From positions 13,014,189-13,078,188 of the forward strand of contig OZ007511.1 in NCBI GenBank assembly GCA_963931865.1: 64,000 nucleotides of DNA, given 5' to 3'. The notes under the pieces are model-generated. The model made no database searches, was not told the origin of the DNA, and saw only the letters and a list, made by a program, of their open reading frames with translations. Positions 21,801 through 31,953 of the stretch are shown one piece after another; position 1 is the stretch's first letter, and each line of letters opens with the position of its first letter. The translations under genes were made by a program, and so were the position numbers. The stretch is from Axinella damicornis. Its lineage: Eukaryota; Porifera; Demospongiae; Axinellida; Axinellidae.

Positions 21801-23549
21801 TGGATTAACGAGGATGGAGGTAAGGGCACATTATCGTTGATCCACCTCCTATACTGCTGCAGGTGTAGGGGGGGGGGGGGGGGGGGGGGGGGGGATGGCT
21901 ACCATAAGTATGTCAACCCTTTCACCAATTAAGGCATTACGACCATGAACACCTTTTTCCATTGCGCTTACTTGAAAATCTACTAGTTGTCTGGCTTGTG
22001 CATGTTCACCAAAAGATTAGGTGCTTGATTTCCATGTTAACAGAGTTACTGAGAGACAGAGCTGTCCCTATCAGAGTTACTGAGAGACGGAGCTGTCCCT
22101 ATAGACCTTACGCAACTGACGTCATAGCTGTGCAGCTACGGTTGTCTACATGTGCCCGTAATCTTTCCGTATTGACTCCGTTTCATGAGTGGCAAGAAGA
22201 TTGTACGTTCTATTGTGATTGCAGAAATGCACACAGCTGCATATATAGCTGTCTTCCAAGTATGTTAATATTCACTGTTAAGTAGTTAGCATACCCGAGA
22301 ACCAGACAAACTCCGTTTTTTTGGCCATACTAGCAATAATTCTTGCCACTCAAAATGGCTGCCTGCATCACATGCACTCAATTATGTGACGTGATCGCTC
22401 AAGGGTGCTCTGCATCTATGCCCGTGAGAATTGGCCAATGTAGCCCTCCACTGCCATACTAGTGCTTGAGGTGGGAACCACCCGTATAATGTATGGAGAT
22501 GCATTGAAGCAGGTGCCCAGGTATTGCATGAAGACCTTTTGAACAAGCCCTTTGCTCATTATTTTCCCACAGACCCGGAGATAGCCACGCCCCCTCTATC
22601 GGGTACCATCCTGCCCGGGGTGACCAGGAAGTCCCTCCTAGAGCTGGGAGCATCATGGGTGAGTGGATGTGCTTGATCTTCTCAGATTGATGTTAGCTAC
22701 ACGCTTGATCTTCACAGGGCACTCACAAGGTGGTGGAGAGGAGCATCAACATGGCAGATATACAGAAGGCAGTAAAAGAGAATAGGGTGGGTATGAGTGC
22801 TGATCATCAGTAGAGGCATGGCGGGTAAAGGAGTTCTTCCCCCTCCCTACCTTCTCCCTCACTTTCCCTCCCTTCCTTGCTCGTTCCCTCCCTCCCTCCT
22901 TCCCTCCCTCTCCTTCCCTCCCTCCCTCCCTCCCTCCCTCCCTCCCTCCCTCCCTCCCTCCCTCCCTCCCTCCCTCCCTCCCTCCCTCCCTCCCTCCCTC
23001 CCTCCCTCCCTCCGTGCAGTTGAAGGAGGTGTTTGGCTCGGGAACTGCTTGTGTGGTATGTCCTGTCAGCAGGATACTCTTCCTCAAAGAGGTATGTATG
23101 TACTGAGAGGTACGTATGCACATCGTAGTATTCCCACTGCATAGAAGATTCCAAAATTATTATGTAGCCGTAAGTATGTACATGAATGGTGTCTGTATGT
23201 TTAGAGCAACTTGTGTTCAATATTGACATTGCAATCCATTCCAGAACATCCATATTCCTGATACTGGATTAGAGGTTGCTAAGCGATTCTACACAGAACT
23301 CACTGACATCCAGGTATTAACAAGTGGTTCAACGTTAGCCTCGTTCCCAGACCCCGCCCAGCTTTTCATCGCTTACAGTACGAATTTTTGCTTGCGTGTG
23401 GGAGAGCCTGAGAACGAGGCTAGTTCAACGTAGCTGTGTATATTCCCAGGTACACAGCTAGCTAGCATCATATCATTGTGTGATTCATCTTCCGTTCTCG
23501 TACACAGTATGGTCGCACGGAACACGAGTGGTCAGTTATCGTGGACTGA
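16197..23549 (+). CDS. BCAT: Branched-chain amino acid aminotransferase (BCAT)
   Basis: Complete 13-exon gene for a 398-residue PLP enzyme that transfers the amino group of Leu, Ile or Val to 2-oxoglutarate. Exons: 16197-16247, 17124-17171, 17751-17972, 18938-19048, 20562-20681, 21073-21236, 21370-21457, 21765-21819, 22573-22658, 22718-22786, 23020-23091, 23245-23313 and 23508-23549. All borders are GT-AG and phases match throughout. Conserved segments include [43 protein letters not shown], the PLP-lysine segment SKMGGNYG (Lys236), [29 protein letters not shown] and [10 protein letters not shown]. The CVVC pair is the redox centre known from vertebrate BCATs. The first 33 residues are basic and lack acidic residues, so a mitochondrial presequence is likely. 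Length is close to human BCAT2 (392). The first exon is the least certain part. Introns carry large simple repeats. Confidence 0.95.
16509..16611. mobile_element. Short foldback element in BCAT intron 1
   Basis: Arms CTAGCTGCTAGACCCTCCTC and GAGGAGGGTCTAGCAGCTAG are exact reverse complements around a roughly 60-bp centre. No coding capacity; a MITE-like hairpin. Confidence 0.75.
17380..17724. repeat. CT-rich (CCCCT)n tract and poly-C
   Basis: Pyrimidine-rich low-complexity DNA, most regular (CTCCC) between about 17540 and 17625, followed by a poly-C tract at about 17701-17724. It lies just before the acceptor of BCAT exon 3. Confidence 0.9.
17973..18330. repeat. G-rich GGGGTG/TGTGGG minisatellite-like tract
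   Basis: Irregular repeats of GGGGTGAGGGGTGCGGG and TGTGGG immediately downstream of BCAT exon 3. Runs of GGG and GGGG are spaced closely enough for G-quadruplex formation on the sense strand. Confidence 0.8.
18786..18936. repeat. (CA)n microsatellite
   Basis: Long CA dinucleotide tract, about 110 bp uninterrupted with degenerate flanks, ending in the acceptor CACACAG of BCAT exon 4. The repeat therefore supplies the splice-acceptor context. Confidence 0.95.
19980..20066. mobile_element. Short hairpin element in BCAT intron 4
   Basis: CTCCATGAAAGATTTGGTGA and its reverse complement TCACCAAATCTTTCATGGAG flank a small centre, with TTAAAGGGTTAA-type sequence inside the arms. Non-coding. Confidence 0.75.
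20760..20790. repeat. Poly-G tract in BCAT intron 5
   Basis: G homopolymer of more than 20 bp with purine-rich flanks. A second poly-G tract lies at about 21868-21893 in BCAT intron 8. Confidence 0.85.
22855..23013. repeat. (CCCT)n microsatellite in BCAT intron 10
   Basis: About 100 bp of perfect CCTC units preceded by degenerate pyrimidine repeats. It runs up to the acceptor (CCGTGCAG) of exon 11 and serves as its polypyrimidine tract. Confidence 0.95.
23335..23423. mobile_element. Short TAGCC-end element with 9-bp target duplication
   Basis: The left end TAGCCTCGTTCCCAGA and the right end CTGAGAACGAGGCTA are inverted repeats. The element is flanked by the direct repeat GTTCAACGT at 23327-23335 and 23423-23431. 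It lies in the last BCAT intron. Nine-bp target duplications are typical of Mutator-like elements. Confidence 0.8.
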
Positions 23550-23833
23550 AGAACTATACTTTATACTCAGTATCGCTAGTTGAACATGTCTGTGCTTTAG
23601 ATACTACACAGTTTGGTAGTTGGCAATTCTCTATACTGGTATACTTGCAGTGTTTCATTTTATGTACAGTACAGTAACGGGTTCATGCTATACTAGATGT
23701 GTCCAATGAAACGTGATCATGAATTAAAATCGAATTCTTGCTACACATTTTCAATAATTACGTGCCATTTTGGGGGGGATCTCTCACAGTAAATTCAATT
23801 ACTGAAATGTCCCATTGGATTAAATAGCTGCGT

Positions 23834-25272
23834 GCATGGCCATGGTCCACCTGCATGGCCATGGTCCACCTGCATGGCCACGGTCCACCTGCATGGCCAC
23901 GGTCCACCTGCATGGCCACGGTCCACCTGCATGGCCACGGTCCACCTGCATGGCCACGGTCCACCTGCATGGCCACGGTCCACCTGCATGGCCACGGTCC
24001 ACCTGCATGGCCACGGTCCACCTGCATGGCCACGGTCCACCTGCATGGCCACGGTCCACCTGCATGGCCACGGTCCACCTGCATGGCCATGGTCCACCTG
24101 CATGGCCACGGTCCACCTGCATGGCCATGGTCCACCTGCATGGCCATGGTCCACCTGCATGGCCATGGTCCGGTCCACCTGCATGGCCATGGTCCACCTG
24201 CATGGCCATTGTCCACCTGCATGGCCATGGTCAACCTGCATGGCCATGGTCCGGTCCACCTGCATGGCCATGGTCCACCTGCATGGCCACGGTCCACCTG
24301 CATGGCCACGGTCCACCTGCATGGCCACGGTCCACCTGCATGGCCACGGTCCACCTGCATGGCCACGGTCCACCTGCATGGCCACGGTCCACCTGCATGG
24401 CCACGGTCCACCTGCATGGCCACGGTCCACCTGCATGGCCACGGTCCACCTGCATGGCCACGGTCCACCTGCATGGCCACGGTCCACCTGCATGGCCACG
24501 GTCCACCTGCATGGCCACGGTCCACCTGCATGGCCACGGTCCACCTGCATGGCCACGGTCCACCTGCATGGCCACGGTCCACCTGCATGGCCATGGTCTA
24601 CCTGCATGGCCATGGTCCACCTGCATGGCCACGGTCCACCTGCATGGCCACGGTCCACCTGCATGGTCATGGTCCACCTGCATGGCCATGGTGGCCATTG
24701 TCCACCTGCATGGCCATGGTCCATGCACCTGCATGGCCACGGTCCACCTGCATGGCCACGGTCCACCTGCATGGCCACGGTCCACCTGCATGGCCACGGT
24801 CCACCTGCATGGCCATGGTCCACCTGCATGGCCATGGTCCACCTGCATGGCCATGGTCCACCTGCATGGCCATGGTCTACCTGCATGGCCATGGTCCACC
24901 TGCATGGCCACGGTCCACCTGCATGGCCACGGTCCACCTGCATGGTCATGGTCCACCTGCATGGCCATGGTGGCCATTGTCCACCTGCATGGCCATGGTC
25001 CATGCACCTGCATGGCCACGGTCCACCTGCATGGCCATGGTCCACCTGCATGGCCATGGTCCACCTGCATGGCCACGGTCCACCTGCATGGCCACGGTCC
25101 ACCTGCATGGCCACGGTCCACCTGCATGGCCAATGGCCATGGTCCATGCACCTGCATGGCCATGGTCCACCTGCATGGCCATGGTCCACCTGCATGGCCA
25201 TGGTCCACCTGCATGGCCATGGTCCACCTGCATGGCCATGGTCCACCTGCATGGCCATGGTCCACCTGCATG
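23834..25272. repeat. 19-bp minisatellite, about 75 copies
   Basis: Tandem array of a 19-bp unit (CATGGCCACGGTCCACCTG) with a frequent C/T variant (CCACGG or CCATGG). A composite block with several irregular units recurs at about 24660-24740 and 24948-25020, showing a higher-order duplication. The unit has no stop codon in any frame on either strand, so all six frames are open for most of the array (up to about 500 codons). This is a by-product of the unit and not evidence for protein. Confidence 0.97.
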
Positions 25273-25671
25273 GGTGTCCTGCATGTTTCAGAATTAATCT
25301 GGGGTCCAAATCCGGCCTGACTATATAGTACCAATTAATGATAGCTAAGTGGAAAGGCCAATATTGAAAGCTTTATTTAGTGGAGGGCCCGCCAGGGTTG
25401 TTAGATATAATATTATACATGTATAATATTTATTGCTTTGATCGCTCCCAGGCCGCATATTCATGGGAACATTAAGGTTATAAAATATATACTTCTGGCA
25501 ACATAGTCCGGAGACATCACCAGTAGCAGCTGTATAGCTAGTGGATTCAACACTTGTGAGGAAAGGGTAGTAACATGGTACCACATGTTCCAACTGTATA
25601 CCTCTTTGCCACTGATTCTGAGTATATAGCTAAATAGATGAAGGTGCCTCCTACAAAGTACAGGAAATTAA
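25273..25671. other. Spacer, no gene recognised
   Basis: AT-rich sequence without recognisable ORFs. Confidence 0.5.
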
Positions 25672-26307
25672 CCCTTTAAGCCCCATTGACGTCTATAGGT
25701 GTCATTTAGACCCTATGCACTTGTAGGGCTTCTCGCCAGTCCAAAAAGAGACCAAAAAGTCTTCAGAGGGCCTAGGGACGACTTTAAGGCACGAACTCAA
25801 AAATTTGGTCAGATTTCGGCGCGCCTCCCCTACTAAATGTACAAGCGGGGGGGTTTTGAAGGGGGGGCGGCAGCCCCCCCTTTGGCCTGTTGTGGGCGTT
25901 TTTTGATTTTAATGAGATTCATTGACCCGAGAATTTTTGATTTTAATGAGATTTATTGACCCGAGAATTTTTGATTCTAATGATATTCATAGACCCCACC
26001 CAGGGCCTCAAGAAAACCTGCAAATTGGTGGTGTAAGGTGTGCCATCAGTCAGATCTGGCCCAAGTTTAGGGAAATGCTGGGCGAAAATCCGGCTGACAT
26101 CCACCTTTGACCTCCGATTGCTGGCCTTGTGGGGGGTCATGAATATCATTAACGGTATTGCCAGAGGGGTCTCTCCATGTGTGCGGGCCCCACCAAGTTT
26201 GGCCGCTGAGGAGCGAATGCTGTGGGAGAGGAGTACCTACGAAAGTGGTGTGCGCAGAATGCATGAAAATGTGTTGTCTTGGTGGGAAGAATTCGGTGGT
26301 TAAAGGG
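25672..26307. mobile_element. piggyBac-like non-autonomous element
   Basis: Begins CCCTTTAAGCCCC and ends GGTGGTTAAAGGG, and is bounded on both sides by TTAA (25668-25671 and 26308-26311). TTAA target sites with CCC...GGG ends are the piggyBac signature. The interior has a directly repeated motif of about 33 bp (GACCCGAGAATTTTTGAT, about 25923-25990) and no transposase. The terminal inverted repeat is short (about 8-10 bp), so the call rests mainly on the TTAA/CCC pattern. Confidence 0.6.
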
Positions 26308-26311
26308 TTAA

Positions 26312-27012
26312 TATGTGCATGGAGGATCAATGAATCTCATTAAAAATCGGCAAACCATCCCAAACTGGCACACAGTGCAAGTCTAGGCCGTTTTGAGGGC
26401 CCATTCTCACCAACTATGAATCTCATTAAAGGCATTGTAATTTTCTATGCAGTCATACAATACCCGTAGTGTTGACATTGTACACATGTGAAACATGACA
26501 GAAATATCTTGGCAAAGGGTACAGTATAGTGAGCACCCATTTTTAAATGACTGATGGGCAGATTGCTGTCAGCAGGGAAATTAATGCCAACTGCACTCCT
26601 GTTGCATCTCCTTCCATCTTTGTGCACTCTTCCCGACCAGGAGGTGCATGCCATCTGGGCTGGCAATCTCTTTCTGCAGCTGGTGCTTGGCACTGCTTGC
26701 ATGCATATCATCAATCATTACGGTTACTTGTTGCTACCACTGCAAAACGTGCTCAGTCATGCAAGGAGTGCATGGTGAGTTGGCCTTCTAGAGACATGGC
26801 ATATACCGGTACTCATCATGTGTAAAGCTGCACATGGCCTTGTGGCAAGAATTCATTCAGGTAATATCGTATGCCTCAGATCGTTGTCATTTCAAACTAA
26901 TAATCATTCATGCACTCTGTTTCCCATGCTAGATCATGTACCATGTGCAAGTCTTAGATATGGCACGTCATTACCCCGCGCGCGCATGCGCGAAGCGGAG
27001 TTAAGCAATATA
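26312..27012. other. Spacer, no gene recognised
   Basis: No convincing ORF. A perfect GCGCATGCGC palindrome (NRF1-like) lies at about 26982-26991 in a GC-rich patch, but no gene start is seen beside it. Confidence 0.45.
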
Positions 27013-27478
27013 TAGCATGGGGGCACAGTGCATGACTATCTTACCCATGCTAATTCAATGGAGTGGTTGTAGCTAGTGGGAGGCTAATGAAGTTTACTCA
27101 GCAGCAGGTATCTGCACTTTACGAAATATTCTACAAGCTATCACTACATTCTTTGAATTAGCATGGCGCCCAACAGTTGCACTGTGCTCACCATGCTGTA
27201 ATTGATCAAAAGAACGCAGTGCTTGATGATATTAGTGTGCACTGCATTCTATTGAATTATAGCATGGGGGCACAGTGCATGACTATCTTACCTGCGCTAA
27301 TTCAAATGGAGTGGTTGTAGCTAGTGGGAGGCTAATGAAGTTTACTCAGCAGCAGGTATCTGCACTTTACGAAATAATTTATTCTACAAGCTAGCGGCAT
27401 AACATTCTTTGAATTAGCATGGCGCCCAACAGTTGCACTGTGATCACCATGCTGTAATTCAAAAGAATGCAGTGATTT
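27013..27478. repeat. Tandem duplication of a ~230-bp segment
   Basis: Two head-to-tail copies, about 27013-27236 and 27257-27478, share the sequence from AGCATGGGGGCACAGTGCAT through GCACTGTG(C/A)TCACCATGCTG with a few substitutions and indels. Non-coding. Confidence 0.9.
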
Positions 27479-28135
27479 GATGATAATTATTAGCAAAGAA
27501 TACATTGCCTGTAAAAGATTGGCAGCTAGCTATATAGGCCTGCACTTTCAGACAGACCTGATTGATACTTCATTAGCAACCATGCACTCCATTGAATTGG
27601 CATGGGTCATGCAACTGTCAGTGCTCATGCAGTTCTTGTTACTGACGCGACCGAGCATGGTCATCACGTGATATGTGCGTTGAATGAATGTTTATTGTCA
27701 CGCCGTGAGACAACAGGCCACGGTTGACCCATGAGACAGTATATAGAATAGTAAATAAAAGTGAGGGTGAATGGGAGAGAGAGAGGGGGTAGAGAGGGGT
27801 AAGTATAAACTTGTGAATTGGCCAATTTGTTACTACGAATTGTGCAATTAAATTGGCCAATTTGTTACTACGAATTGTGCAATTAAATAAATTGGCCAAT
27901 AGTTTGTTACTACGAATTCGAAGTGCATGCACTTCGAATCCATTTCTTCACAAGTTATGCGTAACTCTATACAATCTCTAAATTTCTCATGGCGTTTGGC
28001 AGGAAGCGAGAGTACAGTTTCCTCCCTTTGACTCCGTATATAAGCTGCGCAAAGAACTTCACGATCGGAGCCTACTCACTTCGGATATAAGAACTTCACG
28101 ATTGGAGCCAGCCTACTCACTCTGCGCAAGCAAAG
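27479..28135. other. Upstream region of the dermatopontin-like gene
   Basis: Contains three tandem copies of a repeat of about 37-40 bp (AATTGGCCAATTTGTTACTA and onward, about 27816-27915). At 28064-28120 the phrase GAACTTCACGAT(C/T)GGAGCC is doubled just before the start codon, probably in the 5' UTR. Confidence 0.6.
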
Positions 28136-30402
28136 ATGAAAATTCTGCTGTTGACGTTGTTTGCACTCTGCGGCTACTGTGTCGGTGTACCTGCAGGCGA
28201 AACCGGTATAGTTATCTGCATGCATAGTTATGTCTGTGAATGCCCATTATCGATACGGTACGTCCTTACAGGAGGGACTACGTACGCCGGCGACGGAGGG
28301 ACTACGCAAGATGCGGCGTTGACGCTGTTGCAGGGTTAGTTAAATACCTTGTCACGTGCATGATGTTTAATCTTGAAAATGGGTTATTTCATTCTGCAGA
28401 AAAACTTGGCTCACTAACATCCGAGCAATACCCCTTAGGTAATAACGGCAGCGCATGCTATTGGATATGTATCCGTATTTTGGTGGGTTTAAAATTTGTC
28501 GTGAACTGCTTGATTGCGCTATCGCGCTCGGTCCTCGCGTACTATATTATCCATGGCCAGACTACTTGGATCCATGCGGCTTGATAATATTATGTGGGTT
28601 CTAGATTTCTACATGGTGATACGCGATTAGCTCGCGGATGAGGTACTTTGAGTTTTGACACTTTCCTAGTATATAGACTACACGTGCATCTATTGAGGCC
28701 GAAGTTTTGACGATTGGAAACGTCGTTGATAAACCTCGCGGAAGGTTTCTTAGCTATGGGAAAGATGGAGCGCTTCAATAGCGCGAGAATGCGCGCCGAC
28801 CCATTTTCCTTGGCGAGAGTTACTGGCCTCGCTCTTTCGCCGCGCTTGCGTTTCGTGGGCACTGTCAACAGGATGCAGGTAGCGAAAGAGAGCTATACAT
28901 AAGACAGCTGAGCACCTACACGTTGTAAGCTTACAGCGCGCGCGCCGGATCATAAAAGTCGTATCATGTACATGCAAAACCCATCAGATCGACACCGCAT
29001 TTCTATAGCTAGCTATAGGCCTAGGCTTCAATATTCTGTAAGTGTCAAGACTGCGGTACGCACCTTTCTGCAGGCGCTGATCTGGAGTCTGAAATGCGGG
29101 GAGTCGACCAGGATTTACAACTTCATGCAGGTAGAAGACCAATGATGTGAATAGATAGCCTCGTCACTAGGCTGAGCCTGGGAACGAGGCTATAGTGTAT
29201 AAATGCATGCTGTGCCTCACAAGGTTTGAGTACGTATCAAGCGCCCATCCCCTCTTCACGCGAAAGATCTTGCACAGGGTTCAAAAGCAGTGTATTCAGG
29301 ACCCACCCATCACAATAGTCTTGAGCAGCATTTCTAAACTTATCGGGTAACGCTTTGCATACAGAAAAACCGGTTTGCTGTGAACTATCAACTTCGCGCA
29401 GTGTGCTTTCACTGCGACTCTGCGAGCGTTCTCTCAAAGACTTCGCAAAGACTCGCATTCAACTTCCTTACGTACCGCTAGCCTCGTTCCCAGGCCTTCC
29501 CACCTCAGCGTCTGTCGCTTTCAGTATACTGACGCGGGTACTGCAAGCGGCAAACGCTGGGGTGAGAAAGCCTGGGAAAGAGGCTAACGTGCTGCAGCGT
29601 TGATAATCGTAGCTGAGCGTTGATATTGCTCAATGCATGGGTGGGCGGATACTACACGTCTGAGTACGCATCTAGCGCCGGCCCTATTCTAATGTCCCCC
29701 AAAACATGGGCATTTGCTACGTACACTACGGTATATAGGCGTATATTTATTACATAGCTAATGTGATACACCTTGTTTGGAGATATGTTTTGTTGTTGTT
29801 GAGATTGTCATATTATTACTTATACATTTTTCACCAAAGAGGGTTGGCAGAACAACTTTGATGGGCGTTTAGATTTTACGTGTCCCAACAACCAAGCCAT
29901 GTACCGAGTTAGGAGTGAACAAAGCCGTGGTCATAGAGACCGTCGTTGGGAATGGAGCTGCCGCACTGTTCTAACGGGAAGCACCAAGTTCCTAGCCTCT
30001 GGTTGCCAGTGGAGTGGGGTGCAGAATGGTTATGACCTGCCAGTAATGTTTCAATGTCCGGCTGACAATGTTCTTACTGGTGTGAAGAGCGTCCATAACA
30101 ATGGGAAAGAAGACAGGTTGTGGGAATTCCGGTGTTGTAGTGCCAAAGATTACAAGACGCACGACTGCTACCTCACCAACTGGATCAATGATTGGAATGG
30201 TAAAATGGACCACAGTGTCTGTTCCTCCACGCAAGTATTCACTGGAGCCTACAGCTACCACGACACTCACAAGCAGTAAGTTAAATATGCTGAAAGCTGT
30301 CAACATGATCACAACATAATTATATCATGTGCTGATTGTACTTTCAGATCCATAGACAGGCGGTGGAAGATCATGACCTGTGATTACACAAAGGGGATAT
30401 AG
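28136..30402 (+). CDS. Dermatopontin-like secreted matrix protein
   Basis: Six exons: 28136-28205, 28272-28334, 28400-28438, 29074-29130, 29840-30275 and 30348-30402. Phases match and the protein is 239 residues. The N-terminus (MKILLLTLFALCGYCVGVPA) is a clear signal peptide, so the product is secreted. After a variable linker built of three short phase-1 exons, the last two exons encode a dermatopontin domain: WQNNFDGRLDFTCP, then repeated D-R-x-W-x-(F/W/M)-x-C motifs (DRRWEWSC, DRLWEFRCC, DRRWKIMTC) and many cysteines that would pair as disulphides. Dermatopontins bind collagen, decorin or sugars in animal extracellular matrix. Human dermatopontin is about 200 residues; the extra length here is the linker. 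Uniform phase-1 borders fit a gene whose linker exons can be skipped without frameshift. The identity of the small exons is less certain than that of the main domain. Confidence 0.85.
29479..29586. mobile_element. TAGCC-end short inverted-repeat element
   Basis: The left end TAGCCTCGTTCCCAGGCCTT pairs with GCCTGGGAAAGAGGCTA at the right. The flanks ACGTACCGC (left) and ACGTGCTGC (right) look like a decayed 9-bp target duplication. It lies in dermatopontin intron 4. Confidence 0.7.
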
Positions 30403-30884
30403 ATACCGGAGTGACTGAACACATAACGAAAAGTAGAACGCATAGCTATGTCAGCTGAATAGATTTGTGATCACAATTTGTATCACAAAAAGTAGTAGTA
30501 TAGCTAGTCTGAGTAGCTATAGTAGAGTTATAGTTCTCTTTGTCTTGTACTCAAAGTTTGGTTTAAGTTATAGTTTTAGTATGCCAGACCTTGTAGCTTG
30601 GTTATTGTAGTTATACCAAAATTGGATCCCTTGCGCAGCTATATGACTGTATATAGTTTCATCGCGGATGAAATCCGAATTGCAGACAAATTGTCTGGGA
30701 GGTGGATTGAACTACACTTCCTAAATATTTCAGACGTGATCCTGTATGCTGGATCTGCATGCATGCAAACCAGTAGCTATACTGGCGTGCATGATGTGCA
30801 TGGCAGTCATTTTTCATTGAGCTAGCCTACAGTTCCACCCAAACAGTGCAGTTCAGTTCAATTCATTTTGATTTGAGTAACCCA

Positions 30885-31313
30885 GGAATGATGTTGTCTT
30901 TGAACAGTTAGACCTGGCATCCCTCACATCTGTACGGCACTTTGCAGCCAGGATCCTCAAAGAAGAACCACGACTCGATATCCTCATCAACAATGCTGGA
31001 GTGATGGCCTGCCCGTACATGAAAACAGAAGACGGTTTCGAGATGCAGTTTGGCGTAAACCACTTGGGCCCCATACAAGGTGTAGCTACCCTCACAGCAA
31101 ACTTGCAAACATCCTATTCACTCAAGCTCTGGCAAAAATACTTCGAGGGAGCACTGCATGTGACTGTTAATGTGCTTCACTCTGGTGTTATTCGAACCGA
31201 GCTAAGAAGGCACACAATGGCAAGGATTCCTTTTGTATCGAAGGTATACAGTAAGCATGCACTGTCCACTCACACCTGTGTCACACAAGTTGGCCAATCC
31301 GTCCTGTAGTCCT
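30885..31313 (+). pseudogene. Retinol-dehydrogenase-like SDR pseudogene
   Basis: Closely matches the intact SDR gene that starts at 33226, beginning mid-gene (equivalent to parent position about 33520) and running into the parent's intron 1 sequence. An internal deletion of about 160 bp, equivalent to parent 33702-33862, removes the stretch between the NNAG region and the active-site Tyr-x-x-x-Lys, so the catalytic residues are gone. The upstream exon portion with the cofactor motif is also absent. Because it retains intron sequence after the exon border, it arose by DNA duplication and not retroposition. Confidence 0.85.
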
Positions 31314-31953
31314 ATGGGCAATGATGGAGGGCTCCTGTTGTGGAACATCCCACATAATCTGGAATCTAGCTCCCACTTTGTCTGGTTTGAAACTTTGAGG
31401 GACAGAGTGCATATTCTCCTTGACTAAGGCGAACAAGTGTGAACAAGGGAATAATTCCTCGACTTGTTAGTCATGGGATTGGCATGTGAACTGCATAAAC
31501 CTACCGTTTCAGTACGGCTCAACAACAAGATTATATTTTGTGGATATAGTCAGTATAGTCTCCGTACAGACTCCTTACCCATAGTAGCTATACCCTTTGG
31601 GTATGGATGGGAGTCTATCAAGACTATAGTCAGTATATATAGTTGGTATATCATATTCATGGGATAAAAAAAAATTGTACTTCACTAATACACGTCATAC
31701 TTGTTACTGCAGCATCAATCATCACAATCATAGTATATACATCATCAGAGCTACCACATACAAATTGAATGCTGGATATGCATAAAGTTCTAGCGTGTGC
31801 GTTCTGAAATTATAATGCAAAGGGCCAATTTTAAACTGTGTACATGAACTCAATGGGCGAGTTAAACGTGGGGAATAATGGATAATGAAACTAAAAATGC
31901 CACGGTTTGTTCACAAAACCGAGCTAGGTAAAGTGATCGAAGAGTGTGATAGT
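31314..31953. other. Spacer / 3' region of the TRAF-like gene
   Basis: No gene seen. AT-rich, with no clear polyadenylation signal called. Confidence 0.45.

Noticed and set aside
23758..25334. ORFs of up to 504 codons on both strands (HLHGHGPPAWP / MQVDRGHAGGPWPCRWT repeats)
   Set aside because: They are produced by the 19-bp minisatellite, whose unit lacks stops in all frames. No start context, splice or family evidence.
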